From NCBI GenBank assembly GCA_958296165.1, contig OY282447.1, forward strand, positions 1,302,001 through 1,366,000: a stretch of 64,000 bases of DNA. The letters run 5' to 3'. The first letter of the stretch is position 1; each line of letters opens with the position of its first letter. Positions 28,093-37,336 of this stretch are shown piece by piece. The notes under the pieces were generated by a model. It saw only the letters and a list, made by a program, of their open reading frames with translations. It had not been told where the DNA came from and did not search any database. Source of the stretch: an uncultured Pseudomonadales bacterium. GTDB lineage: Bacteria > Pseudomonadota > Gammaproteobacteria > Pseudomonadales > Azotimanducaceae. The position numbers and the translations under genes were made by a program.

Positions 28093-29334
28093 AGCTAAGC
28101 GCCGGGCAAAGCGGTGCTCTTCGTGGTCGAACGCCGGGCGGTAGTGCGCGATCTGCCGCGCCGTCAGACCAACGTTGCGGCAGTGGTCTCGCCATCGGTT
28201 GTTGATGGTAGCGGCCATGTCGGCGAGCGTCTTCGCCGCCGCCGTTCGGTCGATGTCGAAGAAGGGCGCGGCCTCCAGCGCAGCTTCCACGGACGCCGCA
28301 TTGCCGCTCAGCTCGCTGATGCCCGTTTCCAAGCCGCGCTGGCGGTGTGGTTGCGGGTTGATGTCGAACGCTGGCGACAGCACCCACCTGCCGCCACCGA
28401 CATGCAGCAGGCCGTGATTCTTCAGGTGGTCGTCGTTGTTGCTGACGAGAATCGTGAACAGGACGCGGCGGTATAGCTCCTCTAGTTGGGCCTTGGGATC
28501 TGCCCCATGGCCCCGCAGCGCATCAGCGATGTCCGTGTAGAAGGCGCCCGTACCGCTGTTCGCGTCGATGAAGGATTGTGCAGATAGATAACCTATGCGT
28601 CGTTCGCCACGCCGGTCGAAGCGGCGTATCAGCGCCACAGGCCGATCTGTATTGGCAAGTTCCAGATGCGCAAGAGCGGCGTTTACGCCGGCGTCCCGCG
28701 CCAGCGCCAAGGTAGCTACCTCAACGCGCTCGATAGGCAGCGAGTCCTGTTCCGCCGTGAACTTGGCAATCGCCAGTTGGCCGCTGCCGTCGCGGATATT
28801 GGCCTTGGGGCGTGCGCCGCCCAAGGAGCTGGCGTTGCCAATCAGCACGTCGCGCTCGGTAGGCGTCAGCTCCAGTTCGGCATTCGATTTCCGTGCGAGA
28901 GCGCGCAATTCAGCGAGATTTTGCAGCCTCGGTACGGAAGGAAGGGTCTGCGCCAAAGGTTGGCCGGCGTCGTCCAAGTACCGCAAGGCTCCTTGGCGGG
29001 TGGTGTCGTCGGCCGCCAGTAGATAATCCAGTTCCGTCAAGCCGCCACGGTGCGCCTTGCGGATCAAGCCGCGGCCCCAAGAATCGGGCGCACTGTCGCT
29101 GACCGGCCCAACCAGCGCGGCACGACGATTTGGGCCGCTACCGGAACGGTGGAACGCGGTCTCCGAGAGCGGCAGGGCCGGAGCGATGGCGAAGCGCGAT
29201 GGATTCGCAAGCCACGCAGGCGCATAGCGAAACAGGCTTATCTCGCGGCGGCCGTCCGACTCGAACAATATCTCGCCTACGGGTTGCAGTGCTTCGCCAA
29301 GCGCGACGCGCACTCGCCGCGTGGTCTTGCTCAT
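28087..29334 (-). CDS. hipA: HipA-family toxin kinase
   Basis: 415 residues. It has the HipA N-terminal subdomain (VGEILFESDGR) and the kinase core. SSLGGARPKA is the phosphate-binding loop, SNNDDHLKNHG the catalytic loop and SPAFDINP the metal-binding Asp. HipA phosphorylates a tRNA synthetase (GltX in E. coli) and induces dormancy. The target of this paralogue is unknown. It overlaps hipB by four bases and is transcribed after it, as expected for this toxin-antitoxin type. Confidence 0.92.
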   Translation of the reverse strand: MSKTTRRVRVALGEALQPVGEILFESDGRREISLFRYAPAWLANPSRFAIAPALPLSETAFHRSGSGPNRRAALVGPVSDSAPDSWGRGLIRKAHRGGLTELDYLLAADDTTRQGALRYLDDAGQPLAQTLPSVPRLQNLAELRALARKSNAELELTPTERDVLIGNASSLGGARPKANIRDGSGQLAIAKFTAEQDSLPIERVEVATLALARDAGVNAALAHLELANTDRPVALIRRFDRRGERRIGYLSAQSFIDANSGTGAFYTDIADALRGHGADPKAQLEELYRRVLFTILVSNNDDHLKNHGLLHVGGGRWVLSPAFDINPQPHRQRGLETGISELSGNAASVEAALEAAPFFDIDRTAAAKTLADMAATINNRWRDHCRNVGLTARQIAHYRPAFDHEEHRFARRLAG

Positions 29335-29642
29335 AGCGACGGTTTTCGGCTGCGGATGCGTTGCGGCAGGCTGTCGATGTCTAACATCAAGCCAGTATCG
29401 TCCTTGGACACATCCAGTATCTCGTCGAGCCGATGCAGCTCGCCGAGCGCGAGCAGTGCCATGGCGAAGGTGCCCATCGACACGCCCGCCTCGCCTCTCT
29501 CCAACCGCGCCAGCGTGCCTTCGGAGACGCCCATCCGCACGGCGAAGTCCGCCACCGGCATCCGGCGTTTCTTGCGGGCGATGCGGATGTCACGGCCGAG
29601 CGCACGAAGCACACGCTGTACCGAAGGTGGGTGTGGTCTCAT
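29331..29642 (-). CDS. hipB: HipB-like antitoxin (XRE helix-turn-helix)
   Basis: 103 residues. The helix-turn-helix (MPVADFAVRMGVSEGTLARL) is followed by a helical tail. It should bind HipA and repress its own promoter. TSS and start are close: the -10 at 29669-29674 lies about 30 bases upstream of the ATG at 29642. Confidence 0.88.
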   Translation of the reverse strand: MRPHPPSVQRVLRALGRDIRIARKKRRMPVADFAVRMGVSEGTLARLERGEAGVSMGTFAMALLALGELHRLDEILDVSKDDTGLMLDIDSLPQRIRSRKPSL

Positions 29643-29645
29643 AAG

Positions 29646-29697
29646 CCACAGTATATGGTGGTTAAAGTATTATAAATAGCTCTATTTTGAGCGTAAA
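29646..29697 (-). promoter_or_regulatory. hipBA promoter and possible operator
   Basis: On the minus strand TTTACG (29697-29692) and TATAAT (29674-29669) are separated by 17 bases and give a good sigma-70 promoter. CCAC and GTGG half-sites at 29646-29661 flank an AT-rich centre just downstream of the start point and could be a HipB operator. The operator is speculative. Confidence 0.55.
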
Positions 29698-29735
29698 TGA
29701 TGTCGCGGTTGTCATGCCAGCCGTTAACGGCGCTG

Positions 29736-30421
29736 TCAGGTATCGGCACGAATCTTGTAGTCGAGACCTCCGAGCATTTCAGGCTGTAGCGCCGGCGAAT
29801 CAGCCGCCCAGACAGCGCGACGCGTGCGTGCCTTGAGCTGGGGCGCAGCTACGACGTAGCGCTCGTCGTAGCGTCTGTAGAGCGTGTCGAAGAAATCGGC
29901 CAAGTTGATCGGACTATCCGAAGGCGGGAATCCTTCTACTAGCTGTCCGGCAAACCCGCGCCGCGTATCGACCAATGCCATGCCAACGGCCTCGTATCGG
30001 CTCAAGTCGTTACGTACGCCCTGCCGTCCGGTCATTTCCATCAAGGCCGCATGGAAGCGCACGAGCGCTTCGACCGGCTGCCCGGACGCTGTAAGTGCAA
30101 TGTCGTTAGGCTGAGCGTCTTGATCCGCGCGGCCGGCCCTAGCGACAAACAGGTATCCGAACACCAACATGGGGTAGCCGATGTGGATGTTGGTGCATTC
30201 GCCAATCGTCTCCTCGAGGCGGTTGGTGAGGTCCTGAACGCCCCAGTCATACCTTTGCAGGAGATGGCGAGGACGGGGCCGATGCCGTCTTTCACTACGA
30301 CGATGTCCACGTTCTTGGTCTTGAGTCCGCCGAGGATCGTGGCTTCGGCACTTGTAGCGTGCTCTGCGACGAGGCATCTAACGCTTGAGGGTTTTCCGAC
30401 ACGAAGCGTGTTAGTTCTCAA
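29736..30421 (-). pseudogene. Nuclease-like protein (PD-(D/E)XK pattern), frameshifted
   Basis: Starting at TTG 30421, the first frame gives a plausible N-terminus with NVDIVVVKDG and LAISCKGMTGA, a D...(S/E)xK pattern like restriction-endonuclease-fold enzymes. The continuation QDLTNRLEETIGECTNIHIG lies in another frame ending at 29736. A single missing base near 30237 joins them into about 227 residues. TATAAT (minus strand, 30438-30433) lies only about 12 bases before the start, so the message may be nearly leaderless. Whether it is a restriction enzyme cannot be told, since no methyltransferase adjoins. Confidence 0.6.
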
Positions 30422-30511
30422 ATCAGATACTGATTATACGCACAGCATCATGGAGTTGAACTCGATAGCCGGCAGCGGCTGCGTAACCCGCGATCTCTGG
30501 CCAAGCGTCCG

Positions 30512-32515
30512 TCAGGATTGCTTCGCGGAGAGCGGCGCGGCCTCGCCCTCTTCCTCGCCCACGTGCATCCAGCGCGTGAGCAGCGGCGCGAGCAGCAGGC
30601 AGACGGCGGTCGCCGCCAGCGCCATCACCGCGACGCTGCCGAACACGTCGCCGTAGACATGCACGGTGTCGATGGGGGCTGGCACGCTCGCATCGGCGTC
30701 GCCGCCGGTCACGCCCGTGAACTGCGCTATCACGGCCGCCAGGAACTGCGAGAAGGCGGTGGCCAGGAACCATGCGCCCATGACGGTGCTCACGAGCCTA
30801 GCCGGCGCCAGCTTCGTGACCATGGAGAGGCCCACCGGCGACAGGCACAGCTCGCCGGTGGTGTGCAGCAGGTAGCCGACGGCGAGCCACTGCAGAGCCA
30901 CCATGCCGCGCTCGTCCGAAACCTGCGCGCCGTACCAGAACGCGCCGAAGCCGAGGCCCAGCTGCAGCAGGCCGAGCGCGAACTTGTACGGCGTCGGCGG
31001 CTCCCAGTTGCGGGCGCCCAGGAAGCCCCAGAGCGCGGTGAAGGCGAGCCCGAACAGCAGGATGTACACCGGGTTGAAGGATTGATAGACGCTCGCCGGC
31101 GTCTCCGCCGGCCGCCCGGCCACGCCCATGCCGACGTTGCTCGGCACCACTTCCCACTCGACCGCGAAGGCGGGGTCGTCCTGGTTCGCCTCGCGCAAGG
31201 CGTTCAACGCATCCAGCGTGAACAGCGTTGCGCCGTTGTAGTGGCCAAGCTGCTCCTGCGTCGGCTGGATGCGGATGACGCTGCCCACTTCCGCCGCGCC
31301 GATCGCCCGCTGCTCGGCCACGCGGTCCACGTTGCGGTCCGTGAAGTTGTTGATCGAGCTGCCGCCCTGCTCGAAGAAGGCCCAGAAGGTCAGCGAGAAG
31401 AAGGTGAGCACGAGCACTACGAACATGCGCTCGCGGCGCACCTTGTCGAGCTTGAAGGTGTGCATCAGCAGGTAGCCGAGCGCGACGACGCCGGACACCG
31501 TCAGCAACAGCCCGGCGGGGCGGCTCATTTCGGTAACGAACACCGCCAGTACCTGCGCGAGCGCGCCGCCGGCTTGCAGGCGCTCCACAAACGCAGCGGG
31601 AACGAGCACCAGAGCATCGCCGTCGGAGGCAAGCGGCGCAAAGCCGGAGACGAACAGCACGACTACGGGAATCGCCGCCAGCGTACACAAGTACACTGCC
31701 CACTGCCGCGACAGCAAGCCGCCCAAGACTCGCCCGTGCAGGCGCGCCATGTCCGGCGGCGCTCCCATCGCGCTGGCGAGGCCGCCCCGGCCCAAGGCCG
31801 CGATGGCGATGCCGCCGGCGGCCAGCAGCGCAACGCCCACGAAGATGTTGATGGCCACCTGCAGGCCGCTGTCCGGGCGGAACACGAACAGTCCGACAGC
31901 GGCGGCGAGAACGCCGGCGAGGATCAGCAGTTGCGTGATGCGGCGCGGCATCACGAACACCGCCAGGCCCACCAGCATCCCGGCCGTCGCCAGGCCGAAG
32001 CCGTAGTGCCAGCCGTAGGTTTCGCCGATGTAGCCGCACAGCAGCGGAGACATCGCCGCGCCCAGGTTGATGCCCATGTAGAAGAGCGTGAAACCGGCGT
32101 CTCGGCGCGGGCTGCCGGCCGGGTACTGCGCCCCCACCATCGTCGAGATGTTCGGCTTGAAGAAGCCGTTGCCGCAGATCAAGAGCGCGAGCGCCGTGAA
32201 GAAGGCGATGTCGTTCTCGATGGTCATCGTCAGGTGCCCCGCCGCCATCAGCAGGCCGCCGAGAATCACCGCCCGCCGGGCGCCGAGCAGCCGATCCGCC
32301 AGCATGCCGCCGAAGAAGGGCGTGAGATAGACGAGCGCGGTGTAGGCGCCGTAGACGGCGTAGGCTTCGCTGTCGCCGTAGCCGAGGAAGCCCTTGATCA
32401 TGTAGAACAGCAGCAGCGCCCGCATGCCGTAGAACGAGAAGCGCTCCCACATCTCGGCGAAGAACAGGGTGTAGAGGCCGGCCGGGTGGCCAAACAGCGT
32501 GGGCGTGTTGTTCAT
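30512..32515 (-). CDS. POT-family proton-dependent oligopeptide transporter
   Basis: 667 residues with about 14 hydrophobic segments. The POT signature EMWERFSFYGMRALLL is in helix 1 and GGMLADRLLGARRAVILGG in the next loop. The family imports di- and tripeptides with protons across the inner membrane. A long hydrophilic insert (around residues 385-470) lies between helices. Start ATG 32515. It is divergent from the dehydrogenase at 32746 across an AT-rich 230-base spacer. Confidence 0.93.
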   Translation of the reverse strand: MNNTPTLFGHPAGLYTLFFAEMWERFSFYGMRALLLFYMIKGFLGYGDSEAYAVYGAYTALVYLTPFFGGMLADRLLGARRAVILGGLLMAAGHLTMTIENDIAFFTALALLICGNGFFKPNISTMVGAQYPAGSPRRDAGFTLFYMGINLGAAMSPLLCGYIGETYGWHYGFGLATAGMLVGLAVFVMPRRITQLLILAGVLAAAVGLFVFRPDSGLQVAINIFVGVALLAAGGIAIAALGRGGLASAMGAPPDMARLHGRVLGGLLSRQWAVYLCTLAAIPVVVLFVSGFAPLASDGDALVLVPAAFVERLQAGGALAQVLAVFVTEMSRPAGLLLTVSGVVALGYLLMHTFKLDKVRRERMFVVLVLTFFSLTFWAFFEQGGSSINNFTDRNVDRVAEQRAIGAAEVGSVIRIQPTQEQLGHYNGATLFTLDALNALREANQDDPAFAVEWEVVPSNVGMGVAGRPAETPASVYQSFNPVYILLFGLAFTALWGFLGARNWEPPTPYKFALGLLQLGLGFGAFWYGAQVSDERGMVALQWLAVGYLLHTTGELCLSPVGLSMVTKLAPARLVSTVMGAWFLATAFSQFLAAVIAQFTGVTGGDADASVPAPIDTVHVYGDVFGSVAVMALAATAVCLLLAPLLTRWMHVGEEEGEAAPLSAKQS

Positions 32516-32745
32516 GGCGACGAGGTGCCGGCAGAGGCCGTTTTGGAGACCGGTGCCGCCGATCTTATATCGAACGACAATGGCACGTTAGCTAATACTC
32601 GCACTGTCATCCTCATATTCTCATCCATTCGAGTATTTTCTACCTAGAATCATCTTGAACAGAAGCATATTTTGCAAAGAAGAGCCGCTATGTAGAGGAT
32701 TATGGTCGCTATCCAGATCTAGAGCCGCCACAAGGTACATGAACC
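32516..32745. promoter_or_regulatory. AT-rich divergent intergenic region
   Basis: This spacer between the peptide transporter and the dehydrogenase is visibly richer in A+T than its surroundings and should hold both promoters. AATACTCG and CGAGTATT form an 8-base inverted repeat roughly 30 bases apart (about 32593-32637), a possible regulator site. An Lrp/AsnC-type regulator would suit the amino-acid context, but that is speculation. Confidence 0.4.
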
Positions 32746-33801
32746 ATGCGCGTAGACGACTTCCACCGCATCCTCATCCGCAACGATCCGGTCACCGGCT
32801 TGCGGGCGGCGTTCGCCATTCACGATCTCACGCTCGGCCCAGCCTTGGGTGGCGTGCGGCGCTGGGCCTACCCAGACGACAACGCGGCCCTCGCCGATGT
32901 AGTGCGCCTGGCGCGCGGCATGACGTTCAAGAACGCACTCGCCGACCTGCCGTTCGGCGGCGGCAAGAGCGTCATCATCGCGCCGGGCGCCGGCAGCGAA
33001 AAAGCCGGGCCACCTGCCAGCCCCGTCACCGAGGCGCAGCTACAGCAATTCGGCCGCTGGCTCGAAGAACTCGGCGGTGAATACGTGGTGGCGGAAGACG
33101 TCGGCATGCGCGTGGCCGACCTCGCTTGCATGGCCGCAGAGACGAACTTCGTCACCGGAATCGGCCGAGGCGGGCGCGGCGGCAATCCCGGGCCGCGCAC
33201 CGCGCAAGGCGTATTCATCGGCATGCAAGTGGTTGCCGAACGGCTCGGCTTCGCTGGCTTGGCAGGGATCCGAGTTGCGGTCCAGGGCCTCGGCAACGTC
33301 GGTATGGCGCTGTGCGATCTGTTGCATCGAGCTGGCGCGATACTCGTCGTCGCAGACATTGACGCGGCAAAAGTCGCACACGCACGAGTCCGCTTCGGCG
33401 CCGCAACACTGCCCGTCGGCGAGCTGCTCGCGGCGGACGTGGACATCATCGCCCCATGCGCCCTAGGCGGCGCCATCACGCCGCAGCTTGCCGCCACTAT
33501 GACGGCGAGGGGCATCGCGGGTTCCGCCAACAATCAGCTCGCACATGCTGCGGTGGGCAAACTGCTCAGGAATCGAGGCATCCTCTACGCGCCCGACTAC
33601 GTCATCAACGCCGGAGGCGTGATCAGCGCGGGGCTCGAATACCTAGGCGGGGATGGCTTCGAGAGCAAGGTGCGCGAGATCGGCCCGCGCCTTGTGCGCA
33701 TCTTCGACGAAGCGCAAGCGAGCGGCAGCACGGAAGCCGACGTCGCAGACGCTATGGCCCTCGAGATCTTGAGGCGGCCCGCGCTCGACGAAGTAGCCTG
33801 A
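32746..33801 (+). CDS. Glu/Leu/Phe/Val dehydrogenase (leucine-dehydrogenase type)
   Basis: 351 residues. Substrate-binding motifs GPALGGVR and LPFGGGKSV and the NAD-binding QGLGNVGMALCDLL match leucine/valine dehydrogenases, which deaminate branched-chain amino acids to 2-oxoacids. The length is typical. Products would feed propionyl-CoA formation, and the methylcitrate genes follow on the other strand. That link is inferred. The divergent peptide transporter could supply amino acids. Confidence 0.92.
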   Translation: MRVDDFHRILIRNDPVTGLRAAFAIHDLTLGPALGGVRRWAYPDDNAALADVVRLARGMTFKNALADLPFGGGKSVIIAPGAGSEKAGPPASPVTEAQLQQFGRWLEELGGEYVVAEDVGMRVADLACMAAETNFVTGIGRGGRGGNPGPRTAQGVFIGMQVVAERLGFAGLAGIRVAVQGLGNVGMALCDLLHRAGAILVVADIDAAKVAHARVRFGAATLPVGELLAADVDIIAPCALGGAITPQLAATMTARGIAGSANNQLAHAAVGKLLRNRGILYAPDYVINAGGVISAGLEYLGGDGFESKVREIGPRLVRIFDEAQASGSTEADVADAMALEILRRPALDEVA

Positions 33802-33846
33802 ACACAAAGGTGGGTGCATGGTGCCGAGCGCAAGTTGACTCGGATC

Positions 33847-33870
33847 TCGTATAGCTAGCTAGCTATACGA
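33847..33870. repeat. Perfect 24-base palindrome
   Basis: TCGTATAGCTAG at 33847-33858 is followed directly by its exact reverse complement CTAGCTATACGA at 33859-33870, with no spacer. It lies between the stops of the convergent dehydrogenase and TOPRIM-like genes. It could form a cruciform or a terminator hairpin on both strands, but there is no T-run. Confidence 0.85.
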
Positions 33871-33901
33871 ACATCTCCCGAAGGGGCAGACCTGTACCAC
33901 G

Positions 33902-34483
33902 CTATTGGCCCGCGGTCGCGGTACGCGCCAGGAATCGATCGAGTCGCCTAGCCAAGCAATCAAACTCCGGGCACTTCTGTCGGATAGCGGAAACGTGGCG
34001 AGCTGCTTCTGCCCCTAGCGGCTGCCTGCCCCGGCCAGCTGTTCTATCGAGTTGCCGATCCTTGACTAGCGGCTCGAAGTACGTCTCCTTTACCTGCACT
34101 TGTGTACGCACATCGGCCCAACGCCACTTGGCCGGTAGCGACAGACCGGCTAAGGCCCAAGTCTCTATTTCTTCCCACGCATTCTCAGCAAGAAAGACTC
34201 TGCCAGACCCAAACTCTTGTTCGATTGCATCAAGCCGTACTCTCCGACCTTCAACGCCGTCTCGATCTACACACAGCACGAAGATGTTGATCATGGCGTC
34301 GTATCGCGTCACGACTTCCGCGAGTTGCTCGGAATTCAACGCCCGCGCCACCCCGCCGAGTAACGGATCTTGACACACCAAGACTTGTGCTCTTCGGCGC
34401 GACGAGCGAACCAACCTCTCAAAGAGCGGCTTTAGGATGTATTGGTCGTTGCGGAAATCCTCCGGAATCACCAGCATTCTCAT
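33902..34483 (-). CDS. TOPRIM-like partner of an AAA15 ATPase
   Basis: 193 residues. LVIPED (acidic) near the N-terminus, FVLCVDRDG (DxD-like) in the middle and ENAWEEIETW resemble the conserved acidic positions of TOPRIM or DUF4276/RloB-like nuclease domains. I do not recognise a named family. ATG 34483 overlaps the stop of the ATPase gene, and such ATPase/TOPRIM pairs (OLD, PARIS, Gabija) are antiphage modules. The nuclease role is inferred from pattern and context. Confidence 0.65.
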   Translation of the reverse strand: MRMLVIPEDFRNDQYILKPLFERLVRSSRRRAQVLVCQDPLLGGVARALNSEQLAEVVTRYDAMINIFVLCVDRDGVEGRRVRLDAIEQEFGSGRVFLAENAWEEIETWALAGLSLPAKWRWADVRTQVQVKETYFEPLVKDRQLDRTAGRGRQPLGAEAARHVSAIRQKCPEFDCLARRLDRFLARTATAGQ

Positions 34484-35862
34484 GGAGGGTCATCCATGCC
34501 TAGTGCCGTCAAATACACTGCATCTTCGAACCAACCGGACATTTGCAGCCGCGCCAACCCCTGACCATCGCGCAGAGCCGCCGCTTGCGGGAGTTCGCAG
34601 ATGGCGCGAATGACGGCATTGTCCGTCTCTGGGCAACGACAGACAACGGATGTGTGTTTGAACGTCTCGTCGTTGATCATGCTCAGCAGGCTTGGAGAGT
34701 GCGTGGTTGTGACTACTTGAATGTCGCCACTGTCAGTCTGGCTCTCGATCAGATCGATCAGCAAGTGCAGCCGGGCAGGGTGTATGCCGTTGTCGATCTC
34801 CTCGAATACGTAAACAGCAGGCCTATTCTTACCGAGCAACGCAGCCAAGATCGCGAGGAACCGCAAAGTACCGTCGGAAGCCGAGTGCGCTGATGTTCTC
34901 TTGCCGTCCTTCTCCTTTATGACGAGTTGAAGCTGACCGGAAGGATCCAAGGGAAACTCGAAATCCGCGACGTCCATCGGCGTGAGTTCACGCGTCCAGC
35001 CAAGCAGCGCTTCCCTGCTTTGCGAGTCGTCGCAGATAGCCTTCAAGACGGCCGGCAGATTTTCGCCACTGTCACCCAAGACGGTTTGACCCGGAGTGGA
35101 CGGCAGACGCATTTGGGACGGCGACAAGTCAAGGAAGCGTATGTCCGCTAGCGCGTCCGCCGTAAACCGTGCCAAGTCCTTGTGTGCCTTGCGAACGGGC
35201 TTTTGCGCCTGCAACTGTGTTAGCGCCGGCTGTTCGGGGCGCACCGCGACCTTGTAGCCGAGCTTCTTTTGCGTCCCCGTCTTTTCCATCCTAATGAGGA
35301 GGTGATGCTCGTCCTCCTGCTTCCGCAGTGCGTAAGGGCCTGGCGATGCGCTCGTATAGATCGTCCGTCGACGCAACTCGGAGTGGCTCGGTGCGGTTTC
35401 AACTCGTGCGGGTGACCTATTCATACCAAGTTCGGGGAGTTCGGATGAATCCATCCACGTGTAGAGTTCCTCTCGGGCTACTCTAAACACGCCGCCGAGT
35501 GCGTCGGCGGATTCGATTTCGACTGAGAATGTAACGCCGCGCTCGAAACCAGTGAGCAAACCGTCGCTACCGTTCGCCGGCCTCATGGCGACCTCGGCGG
35601 TCAAACGGCGCTGTTGATGGCGCACGATTTCGGCTGGCGCACCGCGGATCCGTTCCCACACCACTTGACCGCCGGCACCGTACTTGCCGCCTAGCACATC
35701 GGCGAGCGTATAGCCTCGCCCGATGCCGTGCAGAAACCGCAACGCATCCCGAACGTTGCTTTTGCCGCTCGCGTTTGCGCCTACGATCACCGTGAACGGC
35801 CCGAGGCGCAACGTCTCGTCCGCGAAGTTCTTGAAGTTCAGCAGGCGAAGATGCGTGAGCAT
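34480..35862 (-). CDS. AAA15/RecF-like (AAA_21) ATPase
   Basis: 460 residues from ATG 35862, where LRLLNFKNF opens as usual for this family. The frame extends 26 codons upstream without support. Walker A GANASGKS is at residues 28-35. Near the end VYVFEEIDNGIHP (Walker B region) and VVTTTHSPSLL (switch His) complete an ABC-type ATPase like those of OLD and PARIS. It starts 25 bases after prpD and overlaps the TOPRIM-like gene, so the pair is read as an extension of the prp operon. Confidence 0.85.
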   Translation of the reverse strand: MLTHLRLLNFKNFADETLRLGPFTVIVGANASGKSNVRDALRFLHGIGRGYTLADVLGGKYGAGGQVVWERIRGAPAEIVRHQQRRLTAEVAMRPANGSDGLLTGFERGVTFSVEIESADALGGVFRVAREELYTWMDSSELPELGMNRSPARVETAPSHSELRRRTIYTSASPGPYALRKQEDEHHLLIRMEKTGTQKKLGYKVAVRPEQPALTQLQAQKPVRKAHKDLARFTADALADIRFLDLSPSQMRLPSTPGQTVLGDSGENLPAVLKAICDDSQSREALLGWTRELTPMDVADFEFPLDPSGQLQLVIKEKDGKRTSAHSASDGTLRFLAILAALLGKNRPAVYVFEEIDNGIHPARLHLLIDLIESQTDSGDIQVVTTTHSPSLLSMINDETFKHTSVVCRCPETDNAVIRAICELPQAAALRDGQGLARLQMSGWFEDAVYLTALGMDDPP

Positions 35863-35887
35863 GGCATCAAAGCTCCGGCTGTGGCGG

Positions 35888-37333
35888 CTACACCACCAGA
35901 AGATCCATGAACTCGTTGACCGGCGTTGCCTCGAGGGCATCGCCGTCCAGGCACAAGTCGAGGATGCGCTGCGCTTGGGCGGCTGGGAACCGGCTGGCGA
36001 GGTTGCGCTCGAACTTGTCGATCAGCAGGGGAATGCCCTCGGCACGGCGGCGGCGGTGGCCGATGGGGTACTCCACGGCTTCTTCTTCGGTGCTGGTGCC
36101 GTCCTTGAAGAAAACCTGCACGGCGTTGGCGATGCTGCGCTTGTCCGGCTCGTGGTACTCGCGGCTGTAGCGCTCGTCTTCCTCTACCGCCATCGCTTCG
36201 CGCAGGCGGTCGATGCGCGGGTCGGCTGCGGCGTCGTTCTCGTAGTCGTGCGCGGCCAAGTCGCCTCTCAAGAGGCCCACGGCGGTCATGTATTGCAGGC
36301 AGTGATCGCGGTCGGCGGGGTTGTTCAAGGGGCCTGTCTTGCTGATGATGCGGATGGCCGATTCATGCGTGGTGAGCGCGATGCGCTCGATCTCGTCGAT
36401 GCGGCCAGCCACTTGCGGGTGCAGCTTCACGGCGGCTTCCACCGCAGTCTGGGCATGGAACTCGGCTGGAAAGGAGATCTTGAACAACACGTTCTCCATC
36501 ACATACGAGCCATAGGGGCGCTGAAAGCCAAACCTCTTGCCCTTGAAGGAGACGTCGTAGAACCCCCAGGTGGGTGCCGTCAGTGCGCTGGGGTAGCCGA
36601 TCTCGCCTCTCAGAACGAGCAGCGCGAGGCGCACGGCGCGGCTCGTGGCATCGCCAGCCGCCCACGACTTGCGCGGCCCCGCGTTGGGAGCGTGGCGGTA
36701 AGTGCGCAGCGCCGAGCCGTCGACGAAGGCGTGCGAAAGGGCGTCGACGATCTGCGCGTGGTCAGCGCCGAGAAGCTGCGAGACCACCGCCGTGGAAGCC
36801 ACTCGCACCAGCAGCACGTGATCCAGGCCCACACGATTGAAGCTGTTTTCGAGCGCGAGGCAGCCTTGGATTTCGTGCGCTTTGATCATGGCGGTCAACA
36901 CTTCGCGCATCGGCAGCGGGCGCTTGCCGGCAGCCACCGCCTGGCGGCTGACGAAATCCGCGCTGGCTAGGATGCCGCCGAGATTGTCGGACGGATGGCC
37001 CCACTCGGCCGCCAGCCAAGTGTCGTTGAAATCCAGCCAGCGGATGATGCAGCCGAGATCCCAAGCGGCCTTCACCGGGTCCAGCTCAAACTGCGTGCCG
37101 GGCACGCGAGCGCCGTTCGGTACCAAGGTGCCGTGTACCACCGGCCCCAAGTGCTTGGCGCACTCCGGGAACTGCAACGCCAGGAAGCCGCAGCCCAGCG
37201 TGTCCATCAGGCAGTGCCGGGCCGTGTCGTAGGCTTCGGCGCTGTCGATCTCGAAATCGGCGACGTAGTCTGCGATGGATACGAGCTCTTGGTCCGGCGC
37301 CGGCCGGACGTTCGAGTCGACGTTGGCGCTCAC
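35888..37333 (-). CDS. prpD: 2-Methylcitrate dehydratase
   Basis: 481 residues. MmgE/PrpD fold with the conserved [22 protein letters not shown] block and SHAFVDG. It dehydrates 2-methylcitrate to 2-methylaconitate in the methylcitrate cycle. This is the PrpD type, so no acnD/prpF pair is needed. The ATG lies three bases after prpC on the minus strand. Confidence 0.93.
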   Translation of the reverse strand: MSANVDSNVRPAPDQELVSIADYVADFEIDSAEAYDTARHCLMDTLGCGFLALQFPECAKHLGPVVHGTLVPNGARVPGTQFELDPVKAAWDLGCIIRWLDFNDTWLAAEWGHPSDNLGGILASADFVSRQAVAAGKRPLPMREVLTAMIKAHEIQGCLALENSFNRVGLDHVLLVRVASTAVVSQLLGADHAQIVDALSHAFVDGSALRTYRHAPNAGPRKSWAAGDATSRAVRLALLVLRGEIGYPSALTAPTWGFYDVSFKGKRFGFQRPYGSYVMENVLFKISFPAEFHAQTAVEAAVKLHPQVAGRIDEIERIALTTHESAIRIISKTGPLNNPADRDHCLQYMTAVGLLRGDLAAHDYENDAAADPRIDRLREAMAVEEDERYSREYHEPDKRSIANAVQVFFKDGTSTEEEAVEYPIGHRRRRAEGIPLLIDKFERNLASRFPAAQAQRILDLCLDGDALEATPVNEFMDLLVV

Positions 37334-37336
37334 GGC

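Noticed and set aside
30518-32647. A 709-residue plus-strand frame opposite the peptide transporter
   Set aside because: It is the low-complexity His/Arg/Gln-rich antisense of the POT gene, whose helices and signature motif are clear on the minus strand.
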